A DNA stretch of 64,000 nt, taken from assembly GCF_024814355.1 (NCBI RefSeq), contig NZ_JANUXV010000002.1, positions 124,001-188,000 on the forward strand, given 5' to 3'. The notes below the pieces were generated by a model. The model ran no database searches, was not told the origin of the DNA, and worked only from the letters and a program-made list of their open reading frames with translations. The position numbers and the translations under genes were made by a program. Shown piece by piece: positions 1 through 8,107 of this stretch. This DNA comes from Gleimia sp. 6138-11-ORH1. GTDB lineage: Bacteria; Actinomycetota; Actinomycetes; Actinomycetales; Actinomycetaceae. Each line of letters opens with the position of its first letter. The first letter of the stretch is position 1.

Positions 1-501
1 GTTTGCTGGCTGTGGGTCGGCGGTGGTCGCGCCTACCCCCACGGCTTCGCGGCCTCCGGCACGTTGGAATCCCTGGAGAAGTTGAATTACGCTTTGGCGC
101 AGTTCTCCCAGGTCTACCCCAAGCTGCACCAGCACTTTAGAGGCAACGCCTTCGCCTTCGCGGATTATTCCTAGCAGAATATGTTCGGTGCCGATGTAGT
201 TATGTCCCAGTTGCAGGGCTTCTCTGAGGCAAAGTTCCAGGACTTTCTTTGCTCGGGGGGTGAGGGGGATATGTCCGGTGGGAGCATTTTTACCTTCCCC
301 GATCATTTCCACAACGGCTTCGCGGACTTTTTCTCCTTCGATTTCTGACATTTCGATGGCTTTGGCGGCAACGCCTTCACCTTCTTGAATCAGACCGAGT
401 AACAGGTGTTCGGTGCCGATATAGTTGTGGTTTAGTGAGCGGGCTTCATTTTGAGCCAGTACCACAACCCGGCGGGCGCGGTCAGTAAACCGTTCAAACA
501 T
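1..501 (-). CDS. clpC: ATP-dependent Clp protease ATP-binding subunit ClpC (N-terminal part, cut by window edge)
   Basis: ClpC is the AAA+ unfoldase that feeds substrates to ClpP in the cytoplasm. Only the first 167 residues are present. They begin MFERFTDRARR and hold the two N-terminal Clp_N repeats, each with a copy of the motif YIGTEH(L/I)LLG (near residues 27 and 102). This tandem repeat is typical of ClpC and binds adaptors and substrates. The AAA+ modules lie outside the window. The ATG at 501 is preceded by a strong AGGAGG ribosome site. A possible -10 (TAATCT, 526-531 on the minus strand) lies just upstream. No CIRCE-, HAIR- or ClgR-like operator was recognised in the upstream gap. 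Confidence 0.95.
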   Translation of the reverse strand, partial: MFERFTDRARRVVVLAQNEARSLNHNYIGTEHLLLGLIQEGEGVAAKAIEMSEIEGEKVREAVVEMIGEGKNAPTGHIPLTPRAKKVLELCLREALQLGHNYIGTEHILLGIIREGEGVASKVLVQLGVDLGELRQSVIQLLQGFQRAGGREAVGVGATTADPQPAN

Positions 502-715
502 ACTTTCCTCCTATTTTCTATTTCTAGATTAGGGGGCTGGCCAGTAGTTTTCCTCTTTGTTCACCATTAGGGGAATTTCCCGAGGGCGTTAGTGAAAGCT
601 AGCTATTTTTCTGCGCACTGCCCCTCCGGAGCGTGTTTCCCGCTGGGTAGGTATTCTTTCCAGGGCGTCAGCTAAGGCTGGGGAGTGCGGATTTACGGTT
701 TTTCAGCTGGTAGTT
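502..715. other. Intergenic region with an imperfect long stem
   Basis: The gap between clpC and the lipoprotein gene holds one copy of the dispersed CGAGGGCG motif at 581-588. It also holds a long-range stem pairing CGCACTGCCCC (614-624) with GGGGAGTGCG (680-689), with one bulged base. No coding sequence is apparent. It may be a weak terminator for the phosphate operon or part of the clpC leader, but no U-tract supports a terminator. Confidence 0.3.
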
Positions 716-1159
716 TCAGCGTCCGCTGTTTTTGAAGGTGCCGGAAATTTTTTCATGCTGGCTAAATGCCAAGCAGATGATGGCGCGGTCTTTTGCTTTT
801 TCCCACGATTCTTGGGTGGGTGAAAGGGGGGCCAGGTCAAAGATTGAATCTTTAGGGTCTTTTCCGATGTAGTCGCTAAATGCCTGGGGGCAGAATGCTT
901 CTACTTGTGCAATAATCGTTTCGTTTCCTGGGAAGGGCCCCTCGGGAAGGTGGAGGGTATCGACTACTTCGGCGTTGTGGGGGGAACTGCAGGGAACTGT
1001 GGTGAGGTTTTCCAGGTCGAATACGCCTGAAGCCAGGGTGTTTTCGGGAAGGTCCAGGCAGTCTGATTTGCTTAGTTCAACAACGGCAGAGCCGCAACCT
1101 GTTAGTGCTAATGCACTGGCTGCGGCTACTGCCAGAAGTTTTTTGGTTTTTCCACGCAT
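716..1159 (-). CDS. Lipoprotein with septum-formation-like domain
   Basis: This 147-residue protein starts with a lysine-containing signal peptide ending in the lipobox LTGC (Cys22), so it is probably lipid-anchored outside the membrane. The mature part has four further cysteines and the segment VPCSSPHNAEVVDTL (about residues 55-69), which resembles the Cys-x-His-x-(A/G)EV pattern of the actinobacterial septum-formation domain family. It starts 4 nt after the stop of the phosphate transporter gene and is probably the last gene of that operon. The domain is recognised from pattern only. The function is unknown, and any link to phosphate uptake is inferred from position. Confidence 0.75.
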   Translation of the reverse strand: MRGKTKKLLAVAAASALALTGCGSAVVELSKSDCLDLPENTLASGVFDLENLTTVPCSSPHNAEVVDTLHLPEGPFPGNETIIAQVEAFCPQAFSDYIGKDPKDSIFDLAPLSPTQESWEKAKDRAIICLAFSQHEKISGTFKNSGR

Positions 1160-1163
1160 TTGT

Positions 1164-2222
1164 TTACGGGATTACCTGGTGTAGTAGCAGGTAGAGAATG
1201 GCTGCTACGGCTCCGGCTGCTGGTATGGTGAGGAACCAGGCGATTACGATATTGCCTGCAACGCCCCAGCGCACGGCGGAGAGCCGTTTAGTTGCCCCTA
1301 CACCCATGATTGCGGAAGTTACCGTGTGGGTGGTAGAGATGGGTGCGTGGAATACGAAGGCTGTTAGGTAGAGAACGCCTGCTGCGACAGATTCTGCTAC
1401 GAAACCGCGGGCGGGGTCCAGTTCGATTACTTTACGTCCCAGGGTACGCATGATTCTCCAGCCACCGGAGTAGGTTCCCGCGGTGATAGCTGCTGCGGCT
1501 GCGAGTTTAACCCAGGTGGGTACTACCCAGTCTCCGGTGAGAGGATCGACGATTTGGTGGGAGGCTCCGTAGCCGCCTGCCATAAGTGCCATAACGATAA
1601 TACCCATTGTTTTTTGGGCGTCCTGCAGGCCGTGTCCCAGGGCCATTGCTGCGGCAGAAACTGTTTGCGCGTAGCGGAAACGGCGCATGGTCTTATGGTA
1701 GGGGAAGGTTTTTACTACTGCCAGCAGTAGTTTCATCAATACGTAGCCTAATACGAAACCAACCAGTGGGGAGAGGAACATGGGGATGATTACCTGGTCT
1801 AAGATTCCCTGCCACAAGATGGTGGTTGCTGAGGCCATGCCGGCCCCTACCAGACCGCCGATTAGGGCGTGGGAGGATGATGATGGTAGTCCGTACCACC
1901 AGGTGATTAGGTTCCAGGTGATTGCCCCTACCAGCGCGGCTAGGATGATGCCCAGCCCGTGGAGTTGCATTGTGTGGTTTGTTGAACTGGTGAACTGACT
2001 GATGTCGATGATGCCTTTACCAATGGTTTTGGCAACCTCAGTTCCTAAAAGTGCACCAATAAAGTTCATGACGGCTGCCATTGCCAGCGCAGCTCGAGGG
2101 GTTAAGGCTCGGGTTGAAACTGAGGTGGCGATTGCGTTTGCAGCATCGTGGAAGCCGTTGGTGTAGTCGAAGCCCAGTGCGATAACAATGACGACAACGA
2201 CCAGAATAAGGGTCAGATCCAC
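1164..2222 (-). CDS. pit: Low-affinity inorganic phosphate transporter (Pit family)
   Basis: This 352-residue integral membrane protein imports metal-phosphate with protons. It has the two inverted family repeats. The first carries GFDYTNGFHDAANAIATS (about residues 17-34), the second STTHTVTSAIMGVGA near residue 305. About ten hydrophobic segments can be seen, and the length fits the shorter actinobacterial Pit proteins. It lies 3 nt downstream of a DUF47 gene, the usual regulatory partner of Pit carriers, and is followed by a lipoprotein gene, so the three form a tight operon. Confidence 0.93.
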   Translation of the reverse strand: MDLTLILVVVVIVIALGFDYTNGFHDAANAIATSVSTRALTPRAALAMAAVMNFIGALLGTEVAKTIGKGIIDISQFTSSTNHTMQLHGLGIILAALVGAITWNLITWWYGLPSSSSHALIGGLVGAGMASATTILWQGILDQVIIPMFLSPLVGFVLGYVLMKLLLAVVKTFPYHKTMRRFRYAQTVSAAAMALGHGLQDAQKTMGIIVMALMAGGYGASHQIVDPLTGDWVVPTWVKLAAAAAITAGTYSGGWRIMRTLGRKVIELDPARGFVAESVAAGVLYLTAFVFHAPISTTHTVTSAIMGVGATKRLSAVRWGVAGNIVIAWFLTIPAAGAVAAILYLLLHQVIP

Positions 2223-2225
2223 TGG

Positions 2226-2846
2226 TCAGGACTCCTTGATTGCGATCGTTTCTACACCGTTTGCCAGGTGTTCGAAGCTGTCTAGTGCCTTTTCAAGGCA
2301 AGCGATGATGTCTTTTAGTTTGATTACTTCCAATGGTTCCATGTCGGATTCAAACAGTAGAGACAGTGTGTGACGGTAGGCTTTGTCGCCTTCGTTTTCG
2401 AGGCGGTTGATTTCTACCCAGTAGTCGCGGAGGGAATCGAGGGTTTCCAGTCGTGGCATTGCGTCTGCGGTTAGGTCGCAGCAGCGTTGGATTGCGTTGA
2501 GCTGTTTGCGGATTCCGGCTGGCAGTTCTTCTACTTTGTAAAGAACGATCAGGTCTCCTGCTTCGTCCATGTAGTCCATGCAGTCATCCAGGCAGCCTGC
2601 GATGTAGGCAATGTCGTCACGGTCAAAGGGGGTTACGAAAGTTTGGTTTAGTTTGTTGATTACAGCGTGGGTTGCTTCGTCACACGCGTGTTCAACGTCA
2701 TGTAGTTCGTTGCGTAGGGCGATACGACCTTCATAGTCTTCGTCAGGAATACGTGAGAGTAGTTCTGCACCACGTACCATGAGCTTTGCTTGCTTTGCGA
2801 GTAGTTCAAAGAAGCTGTCGCCTTTTTCTGTTTTCTTAAAACGCAT
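2226..2846 (-). CDS. DUF47 / PhoU-like phosphate transport regulator
   Basis: The protein has about 206 residues and is an all-helical PhoU-like protein of the DUF47 (YkaA) family, encoded directly upstream of pit. Proteins of this family act in the cytoplasm with Pit transporters. The sequence begins MRFKKTEKGDSFFELLAKQAK, a typical family start, followed by acidic helices (DDIAYIAGCLDDCMDYMDEAGD). An ATG two codons earlier (2852) sits only 1 nt from the GGAG ribosome site. The ATG at 2846 has a normal 7-nt spacing and is preferred. The conserved acidic residues suggest metal binding, as known for PhoU-like folds. Confidence 0.88.
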   Translation of the reverse strand: MRFKKTEKGDSFFELLAKQAKLMVRGAELLSRIPDEDYEGRIALRNELHDVEHACDEATHAVINKLNQTFVTPFDRDDIAYIAGCLDDCMDYMDEAGDLIVLYKVEELPAGIRKQLNAIQRCCDLTADAMPRLETLDSLRDYWVEINRLENEGDKAYRHTLSLLFESDMEPLEVIKLKDIIACLEKALDSFEHLANGVETIAIKES

Positions 2847-3181
2847 TTCCATACTCCGTTTAGATTGATGGTCATATGCTCTTCCAGACTAATCGAGTTT
2901 TGCGGTAAAACATACGCAAGTTAAGGAGCTATTTGGAGTTAAATTCTAGTGACTGCGGTTTTTTCCTTAGTTTTCGCGGATTGCGCTTCCCCTCCAAAAA
3001 CAAGTTGTGGGGCAGATCACATATTATTTTCTTTTCGAGGGCGCCCCGAAAACACAAATTAGTTCCTAAAACTATTTTTCAAAATAAATTCTCCGCCCTA
3101 AATTTTCCGCTTACCTAAACTGTGTGAAAGCGAGACTATTCGCCCGTTGAACCTGCGCGGGCATAAAGCGGACATAAAAAG

Positions 3182-3266
3182 GACATTGAGTTAAAAAGCG
3201 CCTGTCGGCGCGAAGGCCACTCTAGGTGGCAAAAGTTGGAGCCCGGGGCTTTATTAACTCAATGTC
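3182..3266. other. Structured element closed by an 18-bp stem, in a 470-nt gap
   Basis: The divergent gap 2853-3322 has no convincing gene. It holds one dispersed octamer (3036-3043) and this element. GACATTGAGTTAA (3182-3194) pairs perfectly with TTAACTCAATGTC (3254-3266), and AAAGC (3195-3199) continues with GCTTT (3248-3252) past one bulged A. Inside are a GCGCC-TGTC-GGCGC hairpin (3198-3211), which competes with the end of the long stem, and a GCCAC-TCTAG-GTGGC hairpin (3216-3230). A third weak stem AGCC-CGG-GGCT lies at 3240-3250. It may be a small RNA, a leader structure for the rightward gene, or a miniature inverted-repeat element. No known riboswitch class was recognised. Confidence 0.55.
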
Positions 3267-3322
3267 ACTTTTAATTCTAAGACCAATTCCCAGATTCCGC
3301 TACATTATGGGAATATCGAATT

Positions 3323-4234
3323 GTGAAAGAAAGTAAATTTTCTGCTTCTACAGGCAAACACAGCGCTACAAAAAAACGATTTTTCCTTGATATTCTCAAC
3401 GAAAACGAACAATTCGGGCGGGTTATTAAACTTCCCCTTCGTTACCTTTCTGCAACCACAGTAGTTCTGCTGCTGCTTTTCATGGCTATATTTTTTGGCC
3501 TGACGGGGCAACGTGACATCATTACTTTCACAGTTGCCGTTGCCGTAGTCGTCCTCGCTTACGGCTGGCATGATTTGGTGGATGCCCCAACCCGAAACAG
3601 TTCTTTAATCACGATTTTGTTAGTCGGGATTATCAATATCATTGTGATTCGCTTAACTGGAGATTTAGCTTGGGCGGGTATCTCTGCCGGTTTAAGTATC
3701 CTCATTGCCGCAGTTGCTGAAACTCTCCGTTCCGCTCCGCGTTTAAATCTGCTTGAGTCTCTTTCCAGTTCAGTTTTTGGCGCTTTAGTTGCGATAATCG
3801 GTTCAGGTTGGGTGGCTTTAGAAACTTCTCAACTGTGGTCCACGATCCTGCTAGCTTGCACCATTATGGTGGCGGCAGCGGTAGTGGGTAACCAGGTTGG
3901 CTCCACTTTACGCACAAATGCTATTGGAGCACTGGTTGCCGGAAGTATTTCTGGCTTGCTCCTGGGTTTACTGGCCACTCAGTTAAGCAACTTCCAAAGA
4001 ATCGCACATTTGGCTTTAGAATCCCTTTCTTCCAAAATAGATCCGCTTCTGGGTATGCTATTTTTAACTACCAGCCTGGGCTTTGCCTTAGGCGGGGTAA
4101 TCACTACAGTTGATGCTCTTTTTGGCGAACATAAGCGGCGCCGAAGTGAGAAAGCTGCTTTTGCCAGAGGAGCAATGAAATTCCTGCTGGTGGTAATGCC
4201 CATTTACGTCCTAATCCGCACCGGAGCATTCTAA
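3323..4234 (+). CDS. Polytopic membrane protein of unknown function
   Basis: This 303-residue protein has a lysine-rich cytoplasmic N-terminus (about 40 residues), then about eight hydrophobic helices, and a basic loop (EHKRRRSEKAAFARG) before the last helix. I do not recognise the family. Short glycine-rich patches (GSGW, GALVAGSISGLLLG) suggest packed membrane helices. The start is GTG with no clear Shine-Dalgarno, and TACATT (3301-3306) could be a -10 close enough to give a very short leader. The FABP/ygfZ/dtd operon lies downstream on the same strand with a 58-nt gap. Confidence 0.7.
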   Translation: MKESKFSASTGKHSATKKRFFLDILNENEQFGRVIKLPLRYLSATTVVLLLLFMAIFFGLTGQRDIITFTVAVAVVVLAYGWHDLVDAPTRNSSLITILLVGIINIIVIRLTGDLAWAGISAGLSILIAAVAETLRSAPRLNLLESLSSSVFGALVAIIGSGWVALETSQLWSTILLACTIMVAAAVVGNQVGSTLRTNAIGALVAGSISGLLLGLLATQLSNFQRIAHLALESLSSKIDPLLGMLFLTTSLGFALGGVITTVDALFGEHKRRRSEKAAFARGAMKFLLVVMPIYVLIRTGAF

Positions 4235-4292
4235 AGTTCCACTGCTACAGATTAGTATTCAACTGCTATATAGCTGAGTAAAGGTTTCCCGC

Positions 4293-4928
4293 ATGATACA
4301 TATTCCCGATAATCTTCCTTTAAAGGTTGCTCCCTTAACTTGGCTTTTGGGAACTTGGCAAGGTTGGGGAGTTTATACTGACGCGCCCTCGGCAACTGAA
4401 AAAACTGCTGCCACTGCCCCAGCTTCCACCTGCCTGTTGGAATACAGTGTGCAGGTTGAAGGCGACCAGTTACGCTTACAAAAAACCGTTTGGCGCACCC
4501 AACCGGGAGTGGTTTTAGATAATGAAGCACCGGTTGCGCAGGGGCTTTCTGCATTAGAAAAAACTTCCCTCGCGTGGCAAACCAGCGGTTACTGGGAACT
4601 TGCCCCCCACGAAAAACTACCTAATGGCATGCTTATCCAAGCTACTTCCAGCTCTAGCACGGGTAATGTTTCTCTGTGGCAGGGAACTGTGCAGGGCCCG
4701 CGAGCGCAGCTGACTTTAGATGTTTCTGCTGGAGCTGCGCAGGCTCGTTCGTTAGAGCATGGGCAACTTCTGCTTGGGATTGTTAAAAGTGAGTTGTTCC
4801 TGGTGGAGTCCTTACAGTTTAAAGGCTCTGAAATCACGCTTTCGGGAAGATTGGCAAAAGTTCACGAGGCTGATCCGATTCCTCTACTTCCCGATGGGCC
4901 ACCTTTAGCGGGGGTTATCAATGAGTGA
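4293..4928 (+). CDS. FABP-like / nitrobindin-family (DUF1794) protein
   Basis: The 211-residue cytoplasmic protein matches the actinobacterial FABP/nitrobindin-like beta-barrel family. The N-terminal signature is WLLGTWQGWGVY (about residues 18-29), followed by alternating beta strands such as LLEYSVQVEGDQLRLQKTVWR. Characterised members bind haem b and isomerise peroxynitrite. I cannot assign the axial histidine with certainty; a His near residue 190 is a candidate. Its stop overlaps the start of ygfZ by 8 nt, the gene order commonly seen in actinomycetes, so translation is probably coupled. Confidence 0.82.
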   Translation: MIHIPDNLPLKVAPLTWLLGTWQGWGVYTDAPSATEKTAATAPASTCLLEYSVQVEGDQLRLQKTVWRTQPGVVLDNEAPVAQGLSALEKTSLAWQTSGYWELAPHEKLPNGMLIQATSSSSTGNVSLWQGTVQGPRAQLTLDVSAGAAQARSLEHGQLLLGIVKSELFLVESLQFKGSEITLSGRLAKVHEADPIPLLPDGPPLAGVINE

Positions 4929-6087
4929 GCAGGCAGTTACCGCCGGTATACCGGGTGCGGTTTTAGATGCTGAGCAGCCTTTGGCAGTCCATCATTACGG
5001 TGATTTATCGGGTGAACAGTGGGCTTTAGAAGCTGGCCGTGCGCTGAGAGATTTTTCTTCTTTGGCAGTGGTGCAGGTTTGTGGGGTTGATCGGCTTTCT
5101 TGGCTGACAACTTTATCGTCACAGATTTTAACGGATTTGCAGCCTGGGCAAAGCCGTGAACTTTTACTTTTAGATCCGCAGGGAAGAATCCAGTTTGCCT
5201 GCGCCGCTATGGATGATGGCTCGCAGCTTTTGCTGCTTCTCGAGGGCGCTAAAACCACTGCTTTAGTTGAGTTTCTAAAGCGAATGCAGTTCATGTTAAG
5301 AGTGGAAGTTAAGGACGTTTCAAAGAACTTTCAAGTAGTTGCCACGGTTTGTTCAACTGCGAAACTTCCGCGGCTGCGGGAAAGTTTACTTGCCCTGCCC
5401 GGAGCTACTTTCACCTGGGTAGATCCTTGGCCAGAGGTTACTCCCGGGGGAGCTACCTACACTCCAGTTGATTTTATCCACCCCGCAACCCATCGCAGGC
5501 GCCTTTTTGTGTTGGTTAATGCAGCTGAGTTTGCTCAGTTTAAACAGGGGTGGGACGAGCTTCCTACCACCAGTAAGGATTGTCCCTGGGCGGGTAGTAA
5601 TGCTTGGGAGGCTTTGCGGATTGAAGATTTACGTCCGGCTTTTGCTTCGGAGGTGGATTCTAAAGCACTTCCCCATGAGCTTGATTGGCTACGCACGGCA
5701 GTTCATTTGCAAAAGGGCTGTTACTGCGGGCAGGAAGCTGTGGCACGAATCGTTAATCTGGGGAAGCCTCCGCGTCGTTTAGTTCTTTTACAGTTAGATG
5801 GTTCCCAGTCGGTGCAGGTGAAGCCGGGGGCGGCGGTGCAGGCGGGTAAACGTGTAGTTGGTGCGGTGACTTCTGTGGCTCGGCACGCTGATTTAGGGCC
5901 GATTGCTTTAGCTTTAGTAAAGCGTGGGATTGGCTTGGAGATTCCCCTTGAGGTGGTTCAAGGAGAAGAAACTGTACCTGCTTTGCAAGAGGTGATTGTT
6001 TCTGTGGAGGGAAAGTCATCTGCTTCGCCCGCGCAACGTCCGGGATCAGAGCTGCGTGGCGTTAATTTACGCAAACGGGAGGAATAG
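4921..6087 (+). CDS. ygfZ: YgfZ/GcvT-domain folate-binding protein
   Basis: The 388-residue cytoplasmic protein belongs to the YgfZ (IBA57-like) family. These proteins bind tetrahydrofolate and support maturation or repair of certain iron-sulfur enzymes, among them the tRNA thiomethyltransferase MiaB. The diagnostic motif KGCYCGQE is at residues 265-272, with the functional Cys in KGCY. The N-terminal GcvT-like half contains VCGVDRLSWLTTLSSQ, and a beta-barrel C-terminal domain follows the motif. The ATG overlaps the FABP gene. The stop codon is directly followed by the TTG start of dtd, so the three genes form one operon. Confidence 0.92.
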   Translation: MSEQAVTAGIPGAVLDAEQPLAVHHYGDLSGEQWALEAGRALRDFSSLAVVQVCGVDRLSWLTTLSSQILTDLQPGQSRELLLLDPQGRIQFACAAMDDGSQLLLLLEGAKTTALVEFLKRMQFMLRVEVKDVSKNFQVVATVCSTAKLPRLRESLLALPGATFTWVDPWPEVTPGGATYTPVDFIHPATHRRRLFVLVNAAEFAQFKQGWDELPTTSKDCPWAGSNAWEALRIEDLRPAFASEVDSKALPHELDWLRTAVHLQKGCYCGQEAVARIVNLGKPPRRLVLLQLDGSQSVQVKPGAAVQAGKRVVGAVTSVARHADLGPIALALVKRGIGLEIPLEVVQGEETVPALQEVIVSVEGKSSASPAQRPGSELRGVNLRKREE

Positions 6088-6516
6088 TTGCGCGCTTTAA
6101 TTCAACGAGTTAAGGGGGCTTCTGTTACGGTTTCCGGGCAGGTTGTGGGGCAGATTGAGGGGCCGGGCCTCTGTGTGCTGCTTGGGGTTACTCATAGTGA
6201 CGGCTTACCGCAGGTTAAGAAGATTGCCGGAAAGATTGCTAATTTGCGGATTATGGCGGATGAGAAATCGGTTTTAGAAGTTGCGGGTAGTGTTTTGGTT
6301 GTCAGTCAGTTCACTCTCTACGGTGATACGCGCAAAGGGCGGCGCCCCAGTTGGGTGGCGGCTGCACCTGGAGAGGTGGCTGAGCCGTTAGTCAATGCGG
6401 TGGTTGAGCAGCTTCGCAGCGTTTATGGGCTGACGGTAGCTACGGGTGTTTTTGGCGCCCAAATGGAGGTTGCCGTAACAAATGATGGGCCGGTAACCGT
6501 TTCAGTGGAAGCCTAA
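6088..6516 (+). CDS. dtd: D-aminoacyl-tRNA deacylase
   Basis: Dtd hydrolyses D-aminoacyl-tRNA, and glycine mischarged on tRNA-Ala, in the cytoplasm, protecting translation. The 142 residues cover the whole family. [15 protein letters not shown] is at the N-terminus, the active-site segment [19 protein letters not shown] at about residues 71-89, and the Gly-cisPro motif in [11 protein letters not shown] near the C-terminus. The start is TTG, directly after the ygfZ stop, with GAGGAA inside the end of ygfZ as ribosome site. That arrangement implies translational coupling. Confidence 0.95.
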   Translation: MRALIQRVKGASVTVSGQVVGQIEGPGLCVLLGVTHSDGLPQVKKIAGKIANLRIMADEKSVLEVAGSVLVVSQFTLYGDTRKGRRPSWVAAAPGEVAEPLVNAVVEQLRSVYGLTVATGVFGAQMEVAVTNDGPVTVSVEA

Positions 6517-6523
6517 GCGTTTA

Positions 6524-6572
6524 GCTTTCATTAACTTAGCTTTTAATCAACTTTGCTTTCATCAACTTAGCT
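6524..6572. repeat. Short degenerate tandem repeat between convergent genes
   Basis: GCTTTCATTAACTTAGCT (6524-6541) recurs with one change at 6555-6572, 31 nt away. A third, more degenerate copy lies between them, giving a period of about 15-16 nt. It lies between the 3' ends of dtd and the NUDIX gene, where no hairpin terminator is visible. Confidence 0.5.
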
Positions 6573-6615
6573 GAGTGCTTATGAAATGGCTGCTGCTACG
6601 GGTCTTTGACTGTTT

Positions 6616-7968
6616 CTAACCGCGGATGGGAACGCGGTGGGTTTCTACCGCGATTACTTCCGCTGCGTCTGTATTTGCATTCGGGTAGGCTACGTGCACA
6701 ATGGTGAGTTGCGCGGTTTGGTCAAAATCGTTACCTTCGGGGAATTGTCTTGCAACGTTGATTGAAGCAGCTTCCACCAGTGGCCCTAGCATATGTTCGA
6801 TGAGTTCCGGGTGGGCGCTGATTGCCAGTGGTTCACCCGGATGTTTTAGAAGCTTTTGGATTACTTCTTGGGTTCTATCGAGTTTAATGATTTTAAACTC
6901 TCTTAAAGGCTCATCGTCGGGCAAGTTATCTTTGACAGTTGCAGCTGCCGGTTCTTTTTCCGACTGTTTTGGAACAGCGGGGACTTTAAGTTGTCCGCCG
7001 ACGCGGGAGGCGAATAGGGCTGGGGAAGGCACTACTCGTTTAGTTGGTTTTAGTTCAGCTGCTTTAGCGCCCTCGGAACAGTCTGTTTCCGGTTCTACGG
7101 TTTTTTCCGCGGTGGGAAGGTAGCTTAGTTCCGCGGGGAGTTTTAGTTCTTCAGCAACAGAAACGACCGTTCCTAAGATGGTGCTGTAGGGCTCTAAGGT
7201 GCGTTTGCAGCGGCTGGCGGGAGCGCTTAAAAGGCGGGTAACTCCCAGGGCAGAGAGCATATCAATAAGTTCTATTGATTGGCGTGTGCCAGCCCGTGAA
7301 AGTGTGCGGGATGCTTCTGGATAGTTTCGCCCCCTGCATTGCGCGTGGCTAAGTAGAGCGATAGTGGCGGTCATTAACTGCCCGGCTTCTGCGCGGGAGA
7401 CCAGGTCGTCTAAGAGACGTTTGTCACCGCGTCTAGTTAGCATTTCTCGCGCGTCTGTGGGGCTTACCCAGCGGGCTTCGTCGATTTCTTTTTTCGGCGC
7501 AGGTGTCACCGGAGGGCGAGTATTGATGAGATTTTCTTCAGTTACTGGCAGTCCCACCCAGTAATAGACTTCCTTAGTTTGCCCCATTCCCAGCCGGTAG
7601 CGTTGGGCGGTCATCGGAGCGTAAAGGCTGACAGCTATGCCGGTTTCTTCTTCTACTTCCCTGACGCCAGCAGCCAAAAGTGGCTCATTTACTTCGGCTT
7701 TTCCTTTGGGCCAGGACCAGTCATCGTAGCGAGGGCGGTGTACCAGGAGTACTTCAATCTCTGCGCGATCGTAGCGTTGTCCGTAAGCTGGTTTTTGCGT
7801 GCGGTCAGCCAGACGCCACACTAAAGCTCCGGCGGAGCGAACAATGCGGGAGGGAATCGGGCTGGGGCGGGTTAAGGATCCTCGCCGAGCTACCGGTTTA
7901 GTTTGCGAAACATTCGGCGTGGGAGGACCTGGCACCGTAGCCCCTGGGGTGGGACGAGGTTGGGTCAC
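6616..7968 (-). CDS. NUDIX hydrolase fused to a histidine-phosphatase-like domain (MutT1-like)
   Basis: This 450-residue protein has a NUDIX domain (about residues 40-170) with a complete box, GKAEVNEPLLAAGVREVEEE followed by TGI. A histidine-phosphatase-like C-terminal domain begins with LLSHAQCRGRNYPEASRTLS (about residue 205). This is the architecture of mycobacterial MutT1, which removes 8-oxo-dGTP and diadenosine polyphosphates. The usual RH(G/A) of the phosphatase domain is SHA here, so the arginine is lost while His is kept. SAPASRCKRT fits the substrate-loop region. A disordered insert of roughly 70-80 residues (about 285-360) splits the C-terminal domain. The start is GTG with only a weak ribosome site. 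Confidence 0.82.
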   Translation of the reverse strand: MTQPRPTPGATVPGPPTPNVSQTKPVARRGSLTRPSPIPSRIVRSAGALVWRLADRTQKPAYGQRYDRAEIEVLLVHRPRYDDWSWPKGKAEVNEPLLAAGVREVEEETGIAVSLYAPMTAQRYRLGMGQTKEVYYWVGLPVTEENLINTRPPVTPAPKKEIDEARWVSPTDAREMLTRRGDKRLLDDLVSRAEAGQLMTATIALLSHAQCRGRNYPEASRTLSRAGTRQSIELIDMLSALGVTRLLSAPASRCKRTLEPYSTILGTVVSVAEELKLPAELSYLPTAEKTVEPETDCSEGAKAAELKPTKRVVPSPALFASRVGGQLKVPAVPKQSEKEPAAATVKDNLPDDEPLREFKIIKLDRTQEVIQKLLKHPGEPLAISAHPELIEHMLGPLVEAASINVARQFPEGNDFDQTAQLTIVHVAYPNANTDAAEVIAVETHRVPIRG

Positions 7969-8107
7969 TTCTTCTACTTAAGCTTGTACCTGCGGCTTGC
8001 TATTTTAGCTTACGCAGTGGTTACGGATAGGTCAGAGCTACTTCTGATTCTACCGTGTTTAGCTCAGTTGGACGAGGGCAGACTATGATGCAAAATAGTC
8101 TTTTTTC

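Noticed and set aside
3182-3266. Known riboswitch (c-di-AMP, cobalamin, TPP, FMN)
   Set aside because: None of the conserved core sequences of these classes can be found, and the downstream gene is not a typical target.
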